A DNA stretch of 64,000 nt from Paenibacillus sp. A3 (GTDB taxonomy: Bacteria; Bacillota; Bacilli; Paenibacillales; NBRC-103111): assembly GCF_001399685.1 (NCBI RefSeq), contig NZ_JTHN01000084.1, positions 1 to 64,000 on the forward strand, given 5' to 3'. Both the position numbers and the translations under genes were made by a program. The stretch's first letter is position 1. Each line of letters opens with the position of its first letter. This document shows, one piece after another, positions 15,154 to 24,040 of the stretch. A model generated the notes under the pieces. It ran no database searches. It was given only the letters and a program-made list of their open reading frames with translations, and was not told the DNA's origin.

Positions 15154-16863
15154 ATGAATTACAAACAATGGTTGGCCGGACAGCTGGCGGCAAAACTTGA
15201 GGGAATATCGCAGGAAGCGCTGGCGGAGCTGATCGAGTATCCGCCGAATCCGCAGATGGGGGATTTGTCACTGCCCTGCTTCAAGCTTAGCAAGCAGCTC
15301 CGGAAGGCGCCGCAGGCGATTGCGGAAGAGCTGAAGGCGGGTTGGAGCGACAATGCGTCGGTTCAGCGGGTCGATGCGGTGTCCGGTTATTTTAACGTAT
15401 TTTTGAACCCGGCCGCTTTCGCCAATGAAGTCGTGGGTGAAGTATTGGCGCGCCAAGACCGTTACGGCTCGCAGGAATACGGTCAAGGACGGAACATCGT
15501 CATCGACTTCTCTTCGCCGAACATTGCGAAGACGTTCCATATCGGTCATCTCCGCTCGACGGTTATCGGGAATGCGCTTTATAACATTTTCAACTTTATG
15601 GGATACAACAGCGTAGGCGTCAATCATCTCGGCGATTGGGGCACACAGTTCGGCAAGCTGATCGTCGCTTACAAGCTGTGGGGGGATCAGGCTGCCGTCG
15701 AAGCGGAAGGCATCGACGAGCTGCAGCGCATTTACGTCAAGTTCCATGACGAAGCCGACGTGAAGCCGGAGCTGGAGGACGAGGCGCGCGCCTGGTTCGT
15801 AAAGCTGGAGCAGGGGGACGAGGAGGCGCACAAGCTGTGGCGCTGGTTTGTGGACATCAGCTTGAAGGAGTTCCACAAGATGTACGATCTGCTCGGCGTC
15901 AAGTTCGATTCGTATGCCGGCGAAAGCTTCTATAACGATAAAATGGCGGAAGTATTGGACGAGCTTAAGGCGAAAAACCTGCTGGAAGAAGACGGCGGAG
16001 CGCTTCTCGTCCGGCTCGACCAGTTCAATATGCCTCCGGCGCTCATGGTGAAGAAGGACGGCGGAACGCTGTACCATACGCGCGACGTGGCGGCGGCCAA
16101 GTACCGCAAGAACACGTACGATTTTGACAAAGGCGTCTATGTGACCGATGCGGGGCAAAGCCTGCATTTTAACCAGCTGTTCAAAGTGATTGAGCTGATG
16201 GGCTACGATTGGTCGAAGCAAATGCTGCATGTGCCGTTCGGCAAAGTCAGTCTGGAAGGCGCGAAGCTGTCGACCCGGAAGGGCAACGTTATCAACCTGG
16301 AGGATCTGCTCGGCAAAGCGATCGAGAAGACCCGCGAAATTATCGAAGAGAAAAATCCGAATCTTGAAAATAAAGACGAAGTCGCCCGCAAGGTCGGCGT
16401 AGGGGCGATTATTTTCAACGATCTGAGCAACAACCGGATTAAGGATATCGTCTTCTCCTGGGACGAGGCGCTGAATTTCGAAGGTGAAACCGGTCCTTAC
16501 GTGCAGTACACGCATGCGCGGGCGTGCAGCGTACTGGCGAAAGCCGATCCGTCAGAGACGCAGTCGTTCGAAGGCTTCGATCCGAAGCACCTGGAGAATG
16601 AAGAGGCGCAAGGCGTGCTGAAGCAGCTGTACCTGTTCAAGGAACGGGTCGAGCAGGCGATGCATAAGCTGGAGCCTTCCATTATCAGCCGGTATTTGGT
16701 CGATCTGGCGCAAAGCTTCAACCGTTTTTATCATGAATGCAAGATATTGAAGGCGGAGGATGCCGAGGTGCGCGAAGCGCGTCTTGCGCTCGTGGAGTCC
16801 GTAAGGATTACGCTGAAGAACGGCCTGGCGCTGATTGGTATCGAGGCGCCGGAGAAGATTTAA
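15154..16863 (+). CDS. argS: arginyl-tRNA synthetase
   Basis: Class I aminoacyl-tRNA synthetase charging tRNA-Arg (569 aa, normal). The HIGH signature is at residues 129-132 in FHIGHLRST. The KMSKS equivalent is degenerate (KLSTRKGN from Lys371), as is common in ArgRS. An N-terminal Add-1 domain (residues 1-110) and a C-terminal DALR anticodon-binding domain, with GPYVQYTHARACSVL at its start, are recognisable. ATG 15154 follows AAAGGGG. It has its own promoter, a short structured leader and a terminator, so it forms a single-gene unit. Confidence 0.97.
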   Translation: MNYKQWLAGQLAAKLEGISQEALAELIEYPPNPQMGDLSLPCFKLSKQLRKAPQAIAEELKAGWSDNASVQRVDAVSGYFNVFLNPAAFANEVVGEVLARQDRYGSQEYGQGRNIVIDFSSPNIAKTFHIGHLRSTVIGNALYNIFNFMGYNSVGVNHLGDWGTQFGKLIVAYKLWGDQAAVEAEGIDELQRIYVKFHDEADVKPELEDEARAWFVKLEQGDEEAHKLWRWFVDISLKEFHKMYDLLGVKFDSYAGESFYNDKMAEVLDELKAKNLLEEDGGALLVRLDQFNMPPALMVKKDGGTLYHTRDVAAAKYRKNTYDFDKGVYVTDAGQSLHFNQLFKVIELMGYDWSKQMLHVPFGKVSLEGAKLSTRKGNVINLEDLLGKAIEKTREIIEEKNPNLENKDEVARKVGVGAIIFNDLSNNRIKDIVFSWDEALNFEGETGPYVQYTHARACSVLAKADPSETQSFEGFDPKHLENEEAQGVLKQLYLFKERVEQAMHKLEPSIISRYLVDLAQSFNRFYHECKILKAEDAEVREARLALVESVRITLKNGLALIGIEAPEKI

Positions 16864-16881
16864 ACCTCCTGACTATGGCAA

Positions 16882-16936
16882 AAACACCCGATTGTCGGAC
16901 TGTCCTATAGACAGCCCGGCATCTGGGTGTTTTTTT
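16882..16936 (+). terminator. argS terminator
   Basis: Outer stem AACACCC/GGGTGTT encloses an inner hairpin with GACTGTC/GACAGCC and is followed by TTTTTTT. It sits between convergent argS and yjdF; the A-rich opposite side may also serve yjdF. Confidence 0.82.
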
Positions 16937-16947
16937 GCACGCGATCG

Positions 16948-17361
16948 TTACCGGCCGCGGTGCTTGGCTTTCGCTTTTTGAATGGCGATTTCGCGTTTGC
17001 GTTCCTTCTCGGCTTCACGCTGCTCCCGGGAGACGATCTTGCGCGACTTCTTGCGGTGCTCCAGATCGAGCTTCAGCGCTTCCTGTGCTGCGCTGCGGAT
17101 GCCTTTGCGATCCATCTCGCGGGCGGCTTCGCGGGCGAGCCGCTTCGGATTGACGCGGCCCCGCCGGGCCATGGCATCGAAGCTGACGCCCACCGACGTT
17201 TGCGCGAGCAGCGGCAGCATACGAAACTGCACGAACTCCATCACCTCGGCGTCGTACGGCTCCGAGCCGAACACGTGACGAGTGGCTTTGACCTTGCCGT
17301 CCGTTTCGTGTTCCGTCACACCTACCCAAAATTCACCTTCAAAATAAACAGTAAGCTTCAT
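16948..17361 (-). CDS. yjdF: YjdF family protein (DUF2992)
   Basis: 137-residue protein beginning MKLTVYFEGEFWVGVTE, the hallmark of YjdF/DUF2992, with a central AEVMEFVQFRMLPLLAQT segment and a highly basic C-terminal tail rich in Lys, Arg and Glu. The function is unknown. In Bacillus subtilis and relatives the gene is commonly preceded by the yjdF-motif riboswitch that binds azaaromatic compounds (known from the literature). Here AAGGAGGGG precedes ATG 17361, and a promoter about 140 bases upstream gives a structured leader of the expected size. The tail suggests nucleic-acid or ribosome contact, which is inference. Confidence 0.9.
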   Translation of the reverse strand: MKLTVYFEGEFWVGVTEHETDGKVKATRHVFGSEPYDAEVMEFVQFRMLPLLAQTSVGVSFDAMARRGRVNPKRLAREAAREMDRKGIRSAAQEALKLDLEHRKKSRKIVSREQREAEKERKREIAIQKAKAKHRGR

Positions 17362-17527
17362 GCTTTCCCCTCCTTACGTCTTGCGAGCGATGGACATCCC
17401 GAGGGGGGAAGGATATGACACGGGCTTGCATCTCCGAAAAGCGGGGAGATCCCGTGCATCCGGGCTACCAACCGGACCGCGATTTTACGCTCGACTTCAT
17501 TATAGGACGAAGACAGGTTTGCCGCAA
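17362..17527 (-). promoter_or_regulatory. yjdF promoter and structured leader, candidate yjdF-motif riboswitch
   Basis: Reading the minus strand: -35 TTGCGG (17527-17522), 17-base spacer, -10 TATAAT (17504-17499), predicted start near 17492. The roughly 130-base leader holds a long hairpin pairing GCACGGGATCTCC with GGAGAT...CCCGTGT, then a C-rich tract and the ribosome site AAGGAGGGG, which C-rich leader sequence could mask. Position before yjdF and length match the azaaromatic riboswitch class, but I could not verify the consensus core by eye. Confidence 0.55.
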
Positions 17528-17567
17528 CCGGGTGCGGTTCATACTGGGATGTAGAGGTGAACGGCAA

Positions 17568-17798
17568 ATGGCGAAAAGCGACGAACTTGTGAAATATGTA
17601 ACGGAGCGGTTCGTCCGGTACATCGAGATGCCGAAGGAAGTGCGCAGGCAGGTGCGGGCGGACCGGAGGGAAGGCAAGGAACCATGGCAGTACCGCTGGT
17701 TTGGCATGCTGCCGGTGGCGATCGGCATGTGGACGAAGCCATTGCGCGAGGGCGCCCGGCGTCTCGGGAGAAGCCTGGGCAAGAGAGCGGAGCGGTGA
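17568..17798 (+). CDS. yqzE: YqzE family small protein
   Basis: 76-residue basic protein. The pattern DELVKYVTERFVRYIEMPKE, then RKEGKEPWQYRW-like residues and WFGMLPVAIGMW, matches YqzE of Bacillus, a conserved small protein of unknown function encoded near the comG operon in that genus. ATG 17568 follows AGAGGTGA. A longer frame from 17415 adds residues that do not resemble the family and would cover the yjdF promoter on the other strand, so the short start was chosen. It may be membrane associated through the hydrophobic FGMLPVAIGMW stretch. The comG genes are not in this window. Confidence 0.85.
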   Translation: MAKSDELVKYVTERFVRYIEMPKEVRRQVRADRREGKEPWQYRWFGMLPVAIGMWTKPLREGARRLGRSLGKRAER

Positions 17799-17834
17799 AA
17801 ACCGTTAAAACTAAGGAATCCGACATAAAAAAAG

Positions 17835-17868
17835 GAAAAGCTTCTTGCCGTCAGGCGGGAAGCTTTTC
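17835..17868. terminator. bidirectional terminator between yqzE and the minus-strand secreted protein gene
   Basis: GAAAAGCTTCTTGCC and GGCGGGAAGCTTTTC pair around GTCA, with an A-run upstream and T-rich end, suitable for both strands. Confidence 0.8.
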
Positions 17869-17896
17869 GATATAGGGAAGAGGAGAAAACCGTAGG

Positions 17897-18826
17897 TTAA
17901 GGGTAAAAGCTGCCGAGACGCTGCAGCGCCTCGTAGGGAAGAAAGCGGTCGTCGTCCTGCCGGAATTGCACGAAGCGATCCCCGCTGGACCACACTTGAA
18001 AGCCTGCGACGGGAAGCGGCACGGTGACGCTGCCCTCGTAAAGCTCGGCGGCATACACCGGCTTGCTGCCTTGAGCGATCAACTGCTTCAGATCGTCGAA
18101 GGGCAGCGGCTTGCCCGATTTGCTTTGTACCCATGGCAGCCGGGCATAAGGCTCCGCGGGCTCCGCTTGCCCGCTTTCCTTTATGGTATGCTTGGCATCG
18201 GTATTGGTGAATGCCTGGACATTCGGCGCGGCCGCCGCTTTGCTCTTCGGCAGCTTAGCGTCGCCGGCGAAAGGCATTTCCTCGCCGGTTTTCGCGTCGA
18301 TATACCAGATGCGGTCCGCGTTCTGCACGGTAATTTTCCAGAGAGCCTGCAGCGGACCGAAATATAATCTCTCGATTTGATGCGGATATTCGATAAGTTC
18401 AAGCTGCACCAAGCTTCGATGCAGCGTTTGCAAGCTGAATAACGGGTAGGCGCCTTTGCCGTACTCGGTCAGCCGGTACGTATCCGGCTCTCCGGCGTGG
18501 ATAACCAGATAGCCCGCTTCCGAGCCTTCGGCGCTTACGATGATGACCCAGCCGTGCATGCCCGGACCGAGTGGATAGCTTGTCCAGGACGCCTGCTGCC
18601 ACGGCTCGAAGCCGGGCTGGAGCGCGAGCTGCTTCATAAACCGCTCCACGGCCGCTTGCAGCGTCGGAGCGGCAATGTCGGTAGCGGGTTCCGTCAGCGC
18701 GGCGGATGTAGGAGCCGATGGCTTCGTTTCCTCCACCGCATGCGCGGGAGGCGATTCGAGCGGCCAGGCCGCAAGCAGGCTTGTGCCGAGCAGCAGCGAG
18801 ACGAGCGCGAACGTAAGTTTTTTCAT
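17897..18826 (-). CDS. secreted protein of unknown function
   Basis: 309 aa from ATG 18826, chosen because AGGTGAAACT precedes it and MKKLTFALVSLLLGTSLLAA is a clean signal peptide; the longer frame adds 18 polar residues. After a Pro/Thr/Ala-rich spacer there is a globular region (residues about 60-190) with the pattern WVIIVSAEGSEAGYLVIHAGE and then LWKITVQNADRIWYIDAKTG, which resembles a PepSY/YpeB-type beta strand but is not a convincing match. The C-terminal part carries VPLPVAGFQVWSSGDRFVQF. No catalytic motif is seen. It is not clearly linked to its neighbours. Confidence 0.7.
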   Translation of the reverse strand: MKKLTFALVSLLLGTSLLAAWPLESPPAHAVEETKPSAPTSAALTEPATDIAAPTLQAAVERFMKQLALQPGFEPWQQASWTSYPLGPGMHGWVIIVSAEGSEAGYLVIHAGEPDTYRLTEYGKGAYPLFSLQTLHRSLVQLELIEYPHQIERLYFGPLQALWKITVQNADRIWYIDAKTGEEMPFAGDAKLPKSKAAAAPNVQAFTNTDAKHTIKESGQAEPAEPYARLPWVQSKSGKPLPFDDLKQLIAQGSKPVYAAELYEGSVTVPLPVAGFQVWSSGDRFVQFRQDDDRFLPYEALQRLGSFYP

Positions 18827-18993
18827 AGTTTCACCTGCTTCGCTTAGGAGTCGTTGGCCTGAGATCGGCATTATGCGCATTCCGCTGCGAATATGCCTTT
18901 ATTGTACAAGGTATGCGCCGAAAAGATTGTTAGAACCTGTAGTCTGTCCAAAAATACTTTCCCCTGAAAAACGCACCGTTTCGCGCCCGTTCG

Positions 18994-20046
18994 TCAGTAC
19001 GCGGGCGGTTTCGCAGAGGAAACATGGAACAATCCGCAGTTGATGGCGGATATTCGGATGCGCGGGCGGTACTGCCATTCGATCTCCCGGGAACGGCCGG
19101 CGTACTGTGACTCGATGTCCGGTCTTTGATCGGGCTCGGCGGTCTTGAGCAGCGCCTCGTAATAATCGCGGATGCGGGCTTGTTCATCCAAGAGCCGAAG
19201 CTGCGCTTCCTTCGCCCAGCGATGGTCGTACTTGGCGAGCTTGCTTTCCAGATGCTCCTCCAGGTAAAGCACCGCGCGGGGCAGCGCAATCCGGTCCGGG
19301 GTAATGTAGACGTGGGCGGGCAGCTGCGGCGTAAAAGCAACCGGAGCGATCCAATCCATGAACCGCTCGCGGATTACCCCGGTTTGCAACTGGATGCCAA
19401 GAGAGTGAATTTCGCTGCGCTTCATATCGCAGGCCAGTTCCACCTTGTAATTGACGGCGAGCCAAGTATCGTAAGGTACGGTTGCGGATCGCCGGGGCTG
19501 CTCCGGCACATGCTGCTCGAACAGCCGGACATACTTGCCCTTGGCCCGGACGGCGGTAAAAAGCTGCTCCAGCCGCCGGCTGCCATAGGTCACTTCGTCC
19601 CGCGGAATGCGTGCGGTAAAAGACGTCGGCACGAAGCCGAAATAGCGGCCGAGGATGCTGTCTCCCTGCGGCGCCTGCCCCCCGCCGGGCGCTGTGCCCG
19701 TCTGCGCCGGAGCTCCTGCGGAGCTTCCGGCAGAGGGCTGGCCGGCCGTGCCCGCGAGCCCGGGAGCGGCGGTGCTGACGCCGGGCTGAGGCCCGCCGGG
19801 AGGGCCGTGCGGCTGCAGCTCGCGGTAGGTCTCCGGGTCGAAGACGAAGGTGCACGTCATCGTCTCCGGGGTGACGCCGGTCCGTTCGACGAAGCTCCAA
19901 TAATAAGGGCGGTGGTTCAAATCCTTGTCGGCGGAGGGAGACAGTTTCACGGTCACATAGGCCGGATGCTTCTCCATAATGTAGCACTGCTCCGCTTCCA
20001 GATAGCGCAGCACGAAGGAGCGGATTTGGTCCGCCGTCATGGTCAT
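18994..20046 (-). CDS. yqhG: YqhG family protein with a low-complexity insert
   Basis: 350-residue homologue of Bacillus YqhG, a protein of unknown function always paired with the YqhH helicase. Core segments: IRSFVLRYLEAEQCYIMEKHPAYV, the strand YYWSFVERTGVTPETM, and GRYFGFVPTSFTARIPRDEV; the C-terminal half is helical. Residues 80-129 are an insertion almost entirely of Gly, Pro, Ala, Ser, Thr and Gln that splits the conserved domain; I do not recall it from Bacillus YqhG. The start codon overlaps the yqhH stop (ATGA-type overlap), so translation is coupled. GGAGG lies seven bases before ATG 20046. Confidence 0.85.
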   Translation of the reverse strand: MTMTADQIRSFVLRYLEAEQCYIMEKHPAYVTVKLSPSADKDLNHRPYYWSFVERTGVTPETMTCTFVFDPETYRELQPHGPPGGPQPGVSTAAPGLAGTAGQPSAGSSAGAPAQTGTAPGGGQAPQGDSILGRYFGFVPTSFTARIPRDEVTYGSRRLEQLFTAVRAKGKYVRLFEQHVPEQPRRSATVPYDTWLAVNYKVELACDMKRSEIHSLGIQLQTGVIRERFMDWIAPVAFTPQLPAHVYITPDRIALPRAVLYLEEHLESKLAKYDHRWAKEAQLRLLDEQARIRDYYEALLKTAEPDQRPDIESQYAGRSREIEWQYRPRIRISAINCGLFHVSSAKPPAY

Positions 20047-21851
20047 AACCGGGCCTCCTCCCCGCCGTGGTCCTGCCCGGGGATGGGGCTGCCTACCGCG
20101 TTCAGCACGCTTTGCAGCCGTATGTTCTCCTGCGACTCATGCTCCACCTCGGAGCGGACGACGGTGAAAGAGCGTCCCAGTTCGTCGAGCTGCCGGCGAA
20201 TGTCCTCCTGGCTGCGCGAAGACAAAATCATTTTGGCCAGATGCGATTCGAGCGACGTTTTTTTCTCGAACCGCTCCAAAATTGTATCCAGCTCGCCGAT
20301 GACCAGCTCGAACATGTTGATTTTCTCGTGCAGCAGCGACAGGATATGCTCCTCGATGGTACCTAGAGTGGACAGGTTGTAGATTTTGACGTCCTCCTGC
20401 TGACCGAGCCGGTGCACGCGGCCGATCCGCTGCTCCACCCGCATCGGGTTCCACGGAAGGTCGAAGTTGATCATATGGTGGCAAAATTGCAGATTGATGC
20501 CTTCGCCCCCGGCTTCGGTGGCGATCAGCACTTGGGCCCGGTTGCGGAACAAGTCCATCATCCAGTCCTTTTTGCCCCGATTCATGCCGCCCCGGTAAGG
20601 GACGGCCGAAATTTTCCGATCTTTCAAATATTGCAGCAAATATTCCTGAGACGCACGGTACTCCGTGAAAATAATCACTTTTTCCCCGATGTCGCCGATC
20701 AGCTCCATCACTTTTTCGGCCTTCGTATTCGCTTTGATGCTGCGGATCAGCTCGACGAGCTCCCAGATTTTGGCGCGGAGCGGCGAGTTCTCTTCGGTTT
20801 TCTTGAACAGGTTGACGAGCGTGATGAATACCGCATCCCTGCTGGAACACACCTCGCGCTGGAGCGTAACAAGCGACAAAATGCTGCCGATATCGCCCCC
20901 GGACTCCTCATAACGCCCCCGGACGAAGTTGGTCACACCGTCGTACAGCGCCTGCTCTTCGGGCGAGAGCTGCAAAGGAATATTGCGCACGATACGCTTG
21001 GTGAAATTCACATTGCCGTCACTGCGCCGGTTGCGGATCATGACCTTACTCAGCTCGTGCTGAAGCTGCTCTTCGTTCTTCGGAATCCGTTTGTCCACGA
21101 CGAAGTTTGCCTGAAAGCTGCCCTGGCCGCCAAGCTGTCCCGGCTTGAGCAGGGTAATCAGGTTATACAGCTCTTTCAGGTCGTTCTGCACCGGCGTCGC
21201 CGTCAGCAGCAGGCAGTACTTTTTGCGCAGCTCGTTGATGAACTGGTAGTTGGTCGTCTTTTTGTTCTTCAGCTTGTGCGCCTCGTCTACGATCAGCATA
21301 TCGTATTCCAGCCCAAGCACGATGTCCCGGTGCGGGTCGCGCTTGGCCGTATCCATCGAGGCGACGACGACATCGTTCGCGGCCCACATGTATTCTTTCT
21401 TCTGGGCGACGGCCGAAATGCCGAATTTCTGGTTCAGCTCGCGCACCCACTGCAGCACCAGCGATGCGGGCACGAGAATGAGCACCTTGCGGACAAGTCC
21501 GCGGATCATGTACTCCTTGAGAATGAGTCCGGCCTCGATCGTTTTGCCGAGCCCGACCTCGTCCGCGAGAATGGCCCGTCCGCGCATTTCGGTCAGTACT
21601 TTTTTGGCGGTATCGACCTGATGGTCCATCGGCACCAGATTCGGCAAATGCGACAAGCATTGAAGCTCGTCGAAGCTGCGGATCAGCCCCGACTTCTCGG
21701 CCTCTTCGGCCAACCGGAACATCGTCCAGTCATCCCACGGACCGTTGCGCTGCGCCCGGTCGTGCAGCTCCTCGAACCAATCCCGTTCAAAATACAGCTG
21801 AACATGCTCATTCAATTGACGCACGTGTTCTTTTTGCTCGGTGGATTGCAT
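20043..21851 (-). CDS. yqhH: SNF2-family helicase YqhH
   Basis: 602-residue Swi2/Snf2-type ATPase. Walker A is in ILADEVGLGKTIEAGL near residues 94-109. The DEAH box is in IVDEAHKLKN near residue 190. Helicase motif III is LLLTATPVQN, and the C-terminal RecA domain has the motif YRGGMNRGKK and the motif VI block RVEQRIGRVHRLGQ. It is the Bacillales YqhH type, which travels with yqhG; the pair's role is unproven but probably remodels a nucleic-acid-protein complex. AGGAG lies nine bases before ATG 21851. In Bacillus subtilis yqhH is beside the gcvT cluster and yqhM (lipM); here lipM also lies close by, so the neighbourhood is partly conserved. Confidence 0.93.
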   Translation of the reverse strand: MQSTEQKEHVRQLNEHVQLYFERDWFEELHDRAQRNGPWDDWTMFRLAEEAEKSGLIRSFDELQCLSHLPNLVPMDHQVDTAKKVLTEMRGRAILADEVGLGKTIEAGLILKEYMIRGLVRKVLILVPASLVLQWVRELNQKFGISAVAQKKEYMWAANDVVVASMDTAKRDPHRDIVLGLEYDMLIVDEAHKLKNKKTTNYQFINELRKKYCLLLTATPVQNDLKELYNLITLLKPGQLGGQGSFQANFVVDKRIPKNEEQLQHELSKVMIRNRRSDGNVNFTKRIVRNIPLQLSPEEQALYDGVTNFVRGRYEESGGDIGSILSLVTLQREVCSSRDAVFITLVNLFKKTEENSPLRAKIWELVELIRSIKANTKAEKVMELIGDIGEKVIIFTEYRASQEYLLQYLKDRKISAVPYRGGMNRGKKDWMMDLFRNRAQVLIATEAGGEGINLQFCHHMINFDLPWNPMRVEQRIGRVHRLGQQEDVKIYNLSTLGTIEEHILSLLHEKINMFELVIGELDTILERFEKKTSLESHLAKMILSSRSQEDIRRQLDELGRSFTVVRSEVEHESQENIRLQSVLNAVGSPIPGQDHGGEEARL

Positions 21852-22030
21852 CGGACGCGCTCCTTTTCCATCGGGTAACGAATCGAGTCAATTTTTAGTA
21901 GTATGCACGAAAATAAAGTCTTTCAAACGAACCGGCAATGCTATATGATGAAAGGGATGGGGCCTGGCTGACGGATGCCGGGCTCTCGATTTCCGCGGTG
22001 ACAGGACGGTAAAGAAAGGGAGAGCTATCT

Positions 22031-23122
22031 TTGAGCAGACGCTTTCGTATCTGCCTCGCGCTTCTGTTGACTGCGGCCTGCGCCGGATGCTCTATCTTCG
22101 GTTCGGACGCCAAGCCCCGCACGACGCCGGTTGATGCGGAAGCGTCCAAAGCTATAGATGAGACGGGCGATCTGCTCGTAGCCGGAGATAACCGGGTATT
22201 CAGCGTCAACAGCAAAACGAACGAGGCCCGAGAAGTGCTGCAGACGGAGCAGCCGGTCAGTTCGCTCAGCTATACGGGAGAGCATATGGTGATCACCGTA
22301 TTTCCGCCGTCCGATCCGAAGGCGTCCCGAGGCTTTTACTTGCGGGACAGCAGGAGTGACAGCTTCACGATGTATCCGACGCCGGGCTTCTCGCCCAAGC
22401 TCAGCTACATTTACGGGGACCTGATGTTTCTCGCTTCCGCCGATAAATCGGCGCAGAAAGACGGCGACCATGCCAAGGTCGGCATTTATCAGTTGAAGGA
22501 ACACAAGTGGCTCAAGGAATGGACGCTGCCGGGCGGCATCGAGGACCTTACCGGACGGGGCAAAGACCTGTGGCTTGTGACGTCGAACAATGCGGCGACA
22601 AGCTCGAATGTGTATAAGGTCGACTTGGAGACGGGGGAATGGGGCAAGCTCATTGCCGAGGCCCGGCGGTATCCGCTCGACCAGGTGGAAGCCGATTCCG
22701 GCGGCGACCTATATATAATGATTTCGCAGCGTAACAAGACCGAATGGTCGAATAAAATTTACCGCTGGGACCCGCAGCAGGAGCCTTATGAGCTGACGCA
22801 CAATTTTGTTTCCAATACCCGGCCGTACTCGTACGCAATGCAAGCGCTGAACGGGAAAATGCTGATCGCGCGCTTCGATGCGACCGGAGCTCATCCGGAT
22901 ATCGAGAAGCCGTTGTCTGTGCTGGACTTAAAAACGCGCAAGCAGACGCATCTGGCTTGGGATCACCGGCCGGTGGCGCTGGATAAGAGCGGGGACGAAT
23001 TTGTAGCGCTCGGGGAAGACGGCGCGATTGCGTTCGTGAAGCCCGGCGGGGCGGATCAACCCGGCCGGGAGATGCAGGTTCCCGGTTTGCGGGCGGCAAA
23101 ATGCTTGGCCGTTAAACGGTAA
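22031..23122 (+). CDS. lipoprotein, predicted beta-propeller, unknown function
   Basis: 363 aa from TTG 22031 behind AAAGGGAGAG. The signal ends in LTAACAGCSIFGSD, a lipobox, so the protein is anchored outside the membrane. The rest has repeated strand-turn units such as LLVAGDNRVFSVNSKTNE, KDLWLVTSNNAA and KIYRWDPQQEP, spaced about 40-50 residues as in a six- or seven-blade propeller, but no known signature motif. It is divergent from yqhH and about 50 bases ahead of lipM on the same strand. No enzymatic residues can be named; ligand binding or surface assembly is possible. Confidence 0.72.
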   Translation: MSRRFRICLALLLTAACAGCSIFGSDAKPRTTPVDAEASKAIDETGDLLVAGDNRVFSVNSKTNEAREVLQTEQPVSSLSYTGEHMVITVFPPSDPKASRGFYLRDSRSDSFTMYPTPGFSPKLSYIYGDLMFLASADKSAQKDGDHAKVGIYQLKEHKWLKEWTLPGGIEDLTGRGKDLWLVTSNNAATSSNVYKVDLETGEWGKLIAEARRYPLDQVEADSGGDLYIMISQRNKTEWSNKIYRWDPQQEPYELTHNFVSNTRPYSYAMQALNGKMLIARFDATGAHPDIEKPLSVLDLKTRKQTHLAWDHRPVALDKSGDEFVALGEDGAIAFVKPGGADQPGREMQVPGLRAAKCLAVKR

Positions 23123-23172
23123 AGTGAGCCGGATTTACGGCCGGTTGCGACAGAAAAAGGGAGGGATCGCGG

Positions 23173-24018
23173 ATGACGCAGGAATGGCGATGGATTCGGT
23201 CCGGCTATGGTTCGCCGGCTTACAATATGGCGGTAGACGAAGCGATACTGACCGCGCACGGTGAAGGAGCGGCGCCGCCTACCGTGCGGTTTTACGGCTG
23301 GAATCCTCCGACGCTGTCGATCGGTTATTTTCAGAAGGCGAAGGAAGAGATCGATTTCGATGCGCTGGAGCGCGAAGGCATCGGCTTCGTCCGCCGGGCG
23401 ACCGGAGGAAGGGCGGTACTCCATGACAAGGAGCTGACGTACAGCATCATCGTGTCCGAGGACTATCCCGGCATTCCGCGAAGCGTGACGGAAGCGTATC
23501 GGATACTGAGCGAAGGGCTGCTGCTCGGGTTCCGCAAGCTCGGACTGGCGGCCGATATGGTACAGCTCGAAAGCGAGGAGGACAAGAGCAAGTACGAGTC
23601 GATGGGCTCGGCGGCCTGCTTCGACTCGCCTTCCTGGTACGAGCTTGTCGTGGAGGGGCGCAAGGTGGCCGGCAGCGCGCAGACCCGGCAGAAGGGCGTT
23701 GTGCTGCAGCACGGGTCGATTTTGCTCGATCTCGATGCGGATCAGCTGTTCCGGCTGCTGAGGTTCAAGAACGAACGGATCATGGAACGGATGAAGCAGC
23801 AATTTTTGCGGAAGGCAGTCGCGATCAACGATCTGCTTCGCAGCGTCGGACAATCGCCGGCTGGGCTGGCGCAGACGGAAGAAGCGTTTCTGGCCGGCAT
23901 GGCTGAGGGATTGGGCGTAAAGCTGGTTCCGGGAGAGCTGACCACGTACGAGCAGGAGCTGGCGGAACGGCTGGCGGAAGAAAAATACGGCAATGAAGAG
24001 TGGAACCTTCGGAGATAG
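23173..24018 (+). CDS. lipM: octanoyltransferase LipM
   Basis: Octanoyl-ACP:GcvH octanoyltransferase of the Bacillota-type lipoate pathway (281 aa). The BPL/LplA fold shows RRATGGRAVLHDKELTYS and the active-site segment SAACFDSPSWYELVV, in which Cys149 matches the catalytic Cys of Bacillus LipM (YqhM); LplA ligases lack this Cys. VAGSAQTRQKGVVLQHGS is also characteristic. It uses the octanoyl chain to modify GcvH before sulfur insertion by LipA. The gene lies 50 bases after the lipoprotein gene and its stop codon is inside the following terminator. Confidence in LipM over other lipoate ligases is high because of the Cys context. Confidence 0.93.
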   Translation: MTQEWRWIRSGYGSPAYNMAVDEAILTAHGEGAAPPTVRFYGWNPPTLSIGYFQKAKEEIDFDALEREGIGFVRRATGGRAVLHDKELTYSIIVSEDYPGIPRSVTEAYRILSEGLLLGFRKLGLAADMVQLESEEDKSKYESMGSAACFDSPSWYELVVEGRKVAGSAQTRQKGVVLQHGSILLDLDADQLFRLLRFKNERIMERMKQQFLRKAVAINDLLRSVGQSPAGLAQTEEAFLAGMAEGLGVKLVPGELTTYEQELAERLAEEKYGNEEWNLRR

Positions 24019-24036
24019 CGCTCCGAAGGTTTTTTG
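24006..24036 (+). terminator. terminator overlapping the lipM stop codon
   Basis: CCTTCGGAG and CTCCGAAGG form a perfect nine-base stem around ATAGCG, followed by TTTTTT; the lipM stop TAG (24016-24018) is in the loop. It separates lipM from convergent dat. Confidence 0.88.
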
Positions 24037-24040
24037 ATAT

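Noticed and set aside
15268-16515. 415-codon minus-strand open frame across argS
   Set aside because: Entirely antisense to a confirmed synthetase; no start signal.
17415-17567. N-terminal extension of YqzE
   Set aside because: Overlaps the yjdF promoter and leader on the other strand and has no homology.
19126-21878. Plus-strand open frames of 418 and 488 codons across yqhG/yqhH
   Set aside because: Shadow frames with arginine/histidine-rich composition; the minus-strand genes have clear domains and coupled starts.
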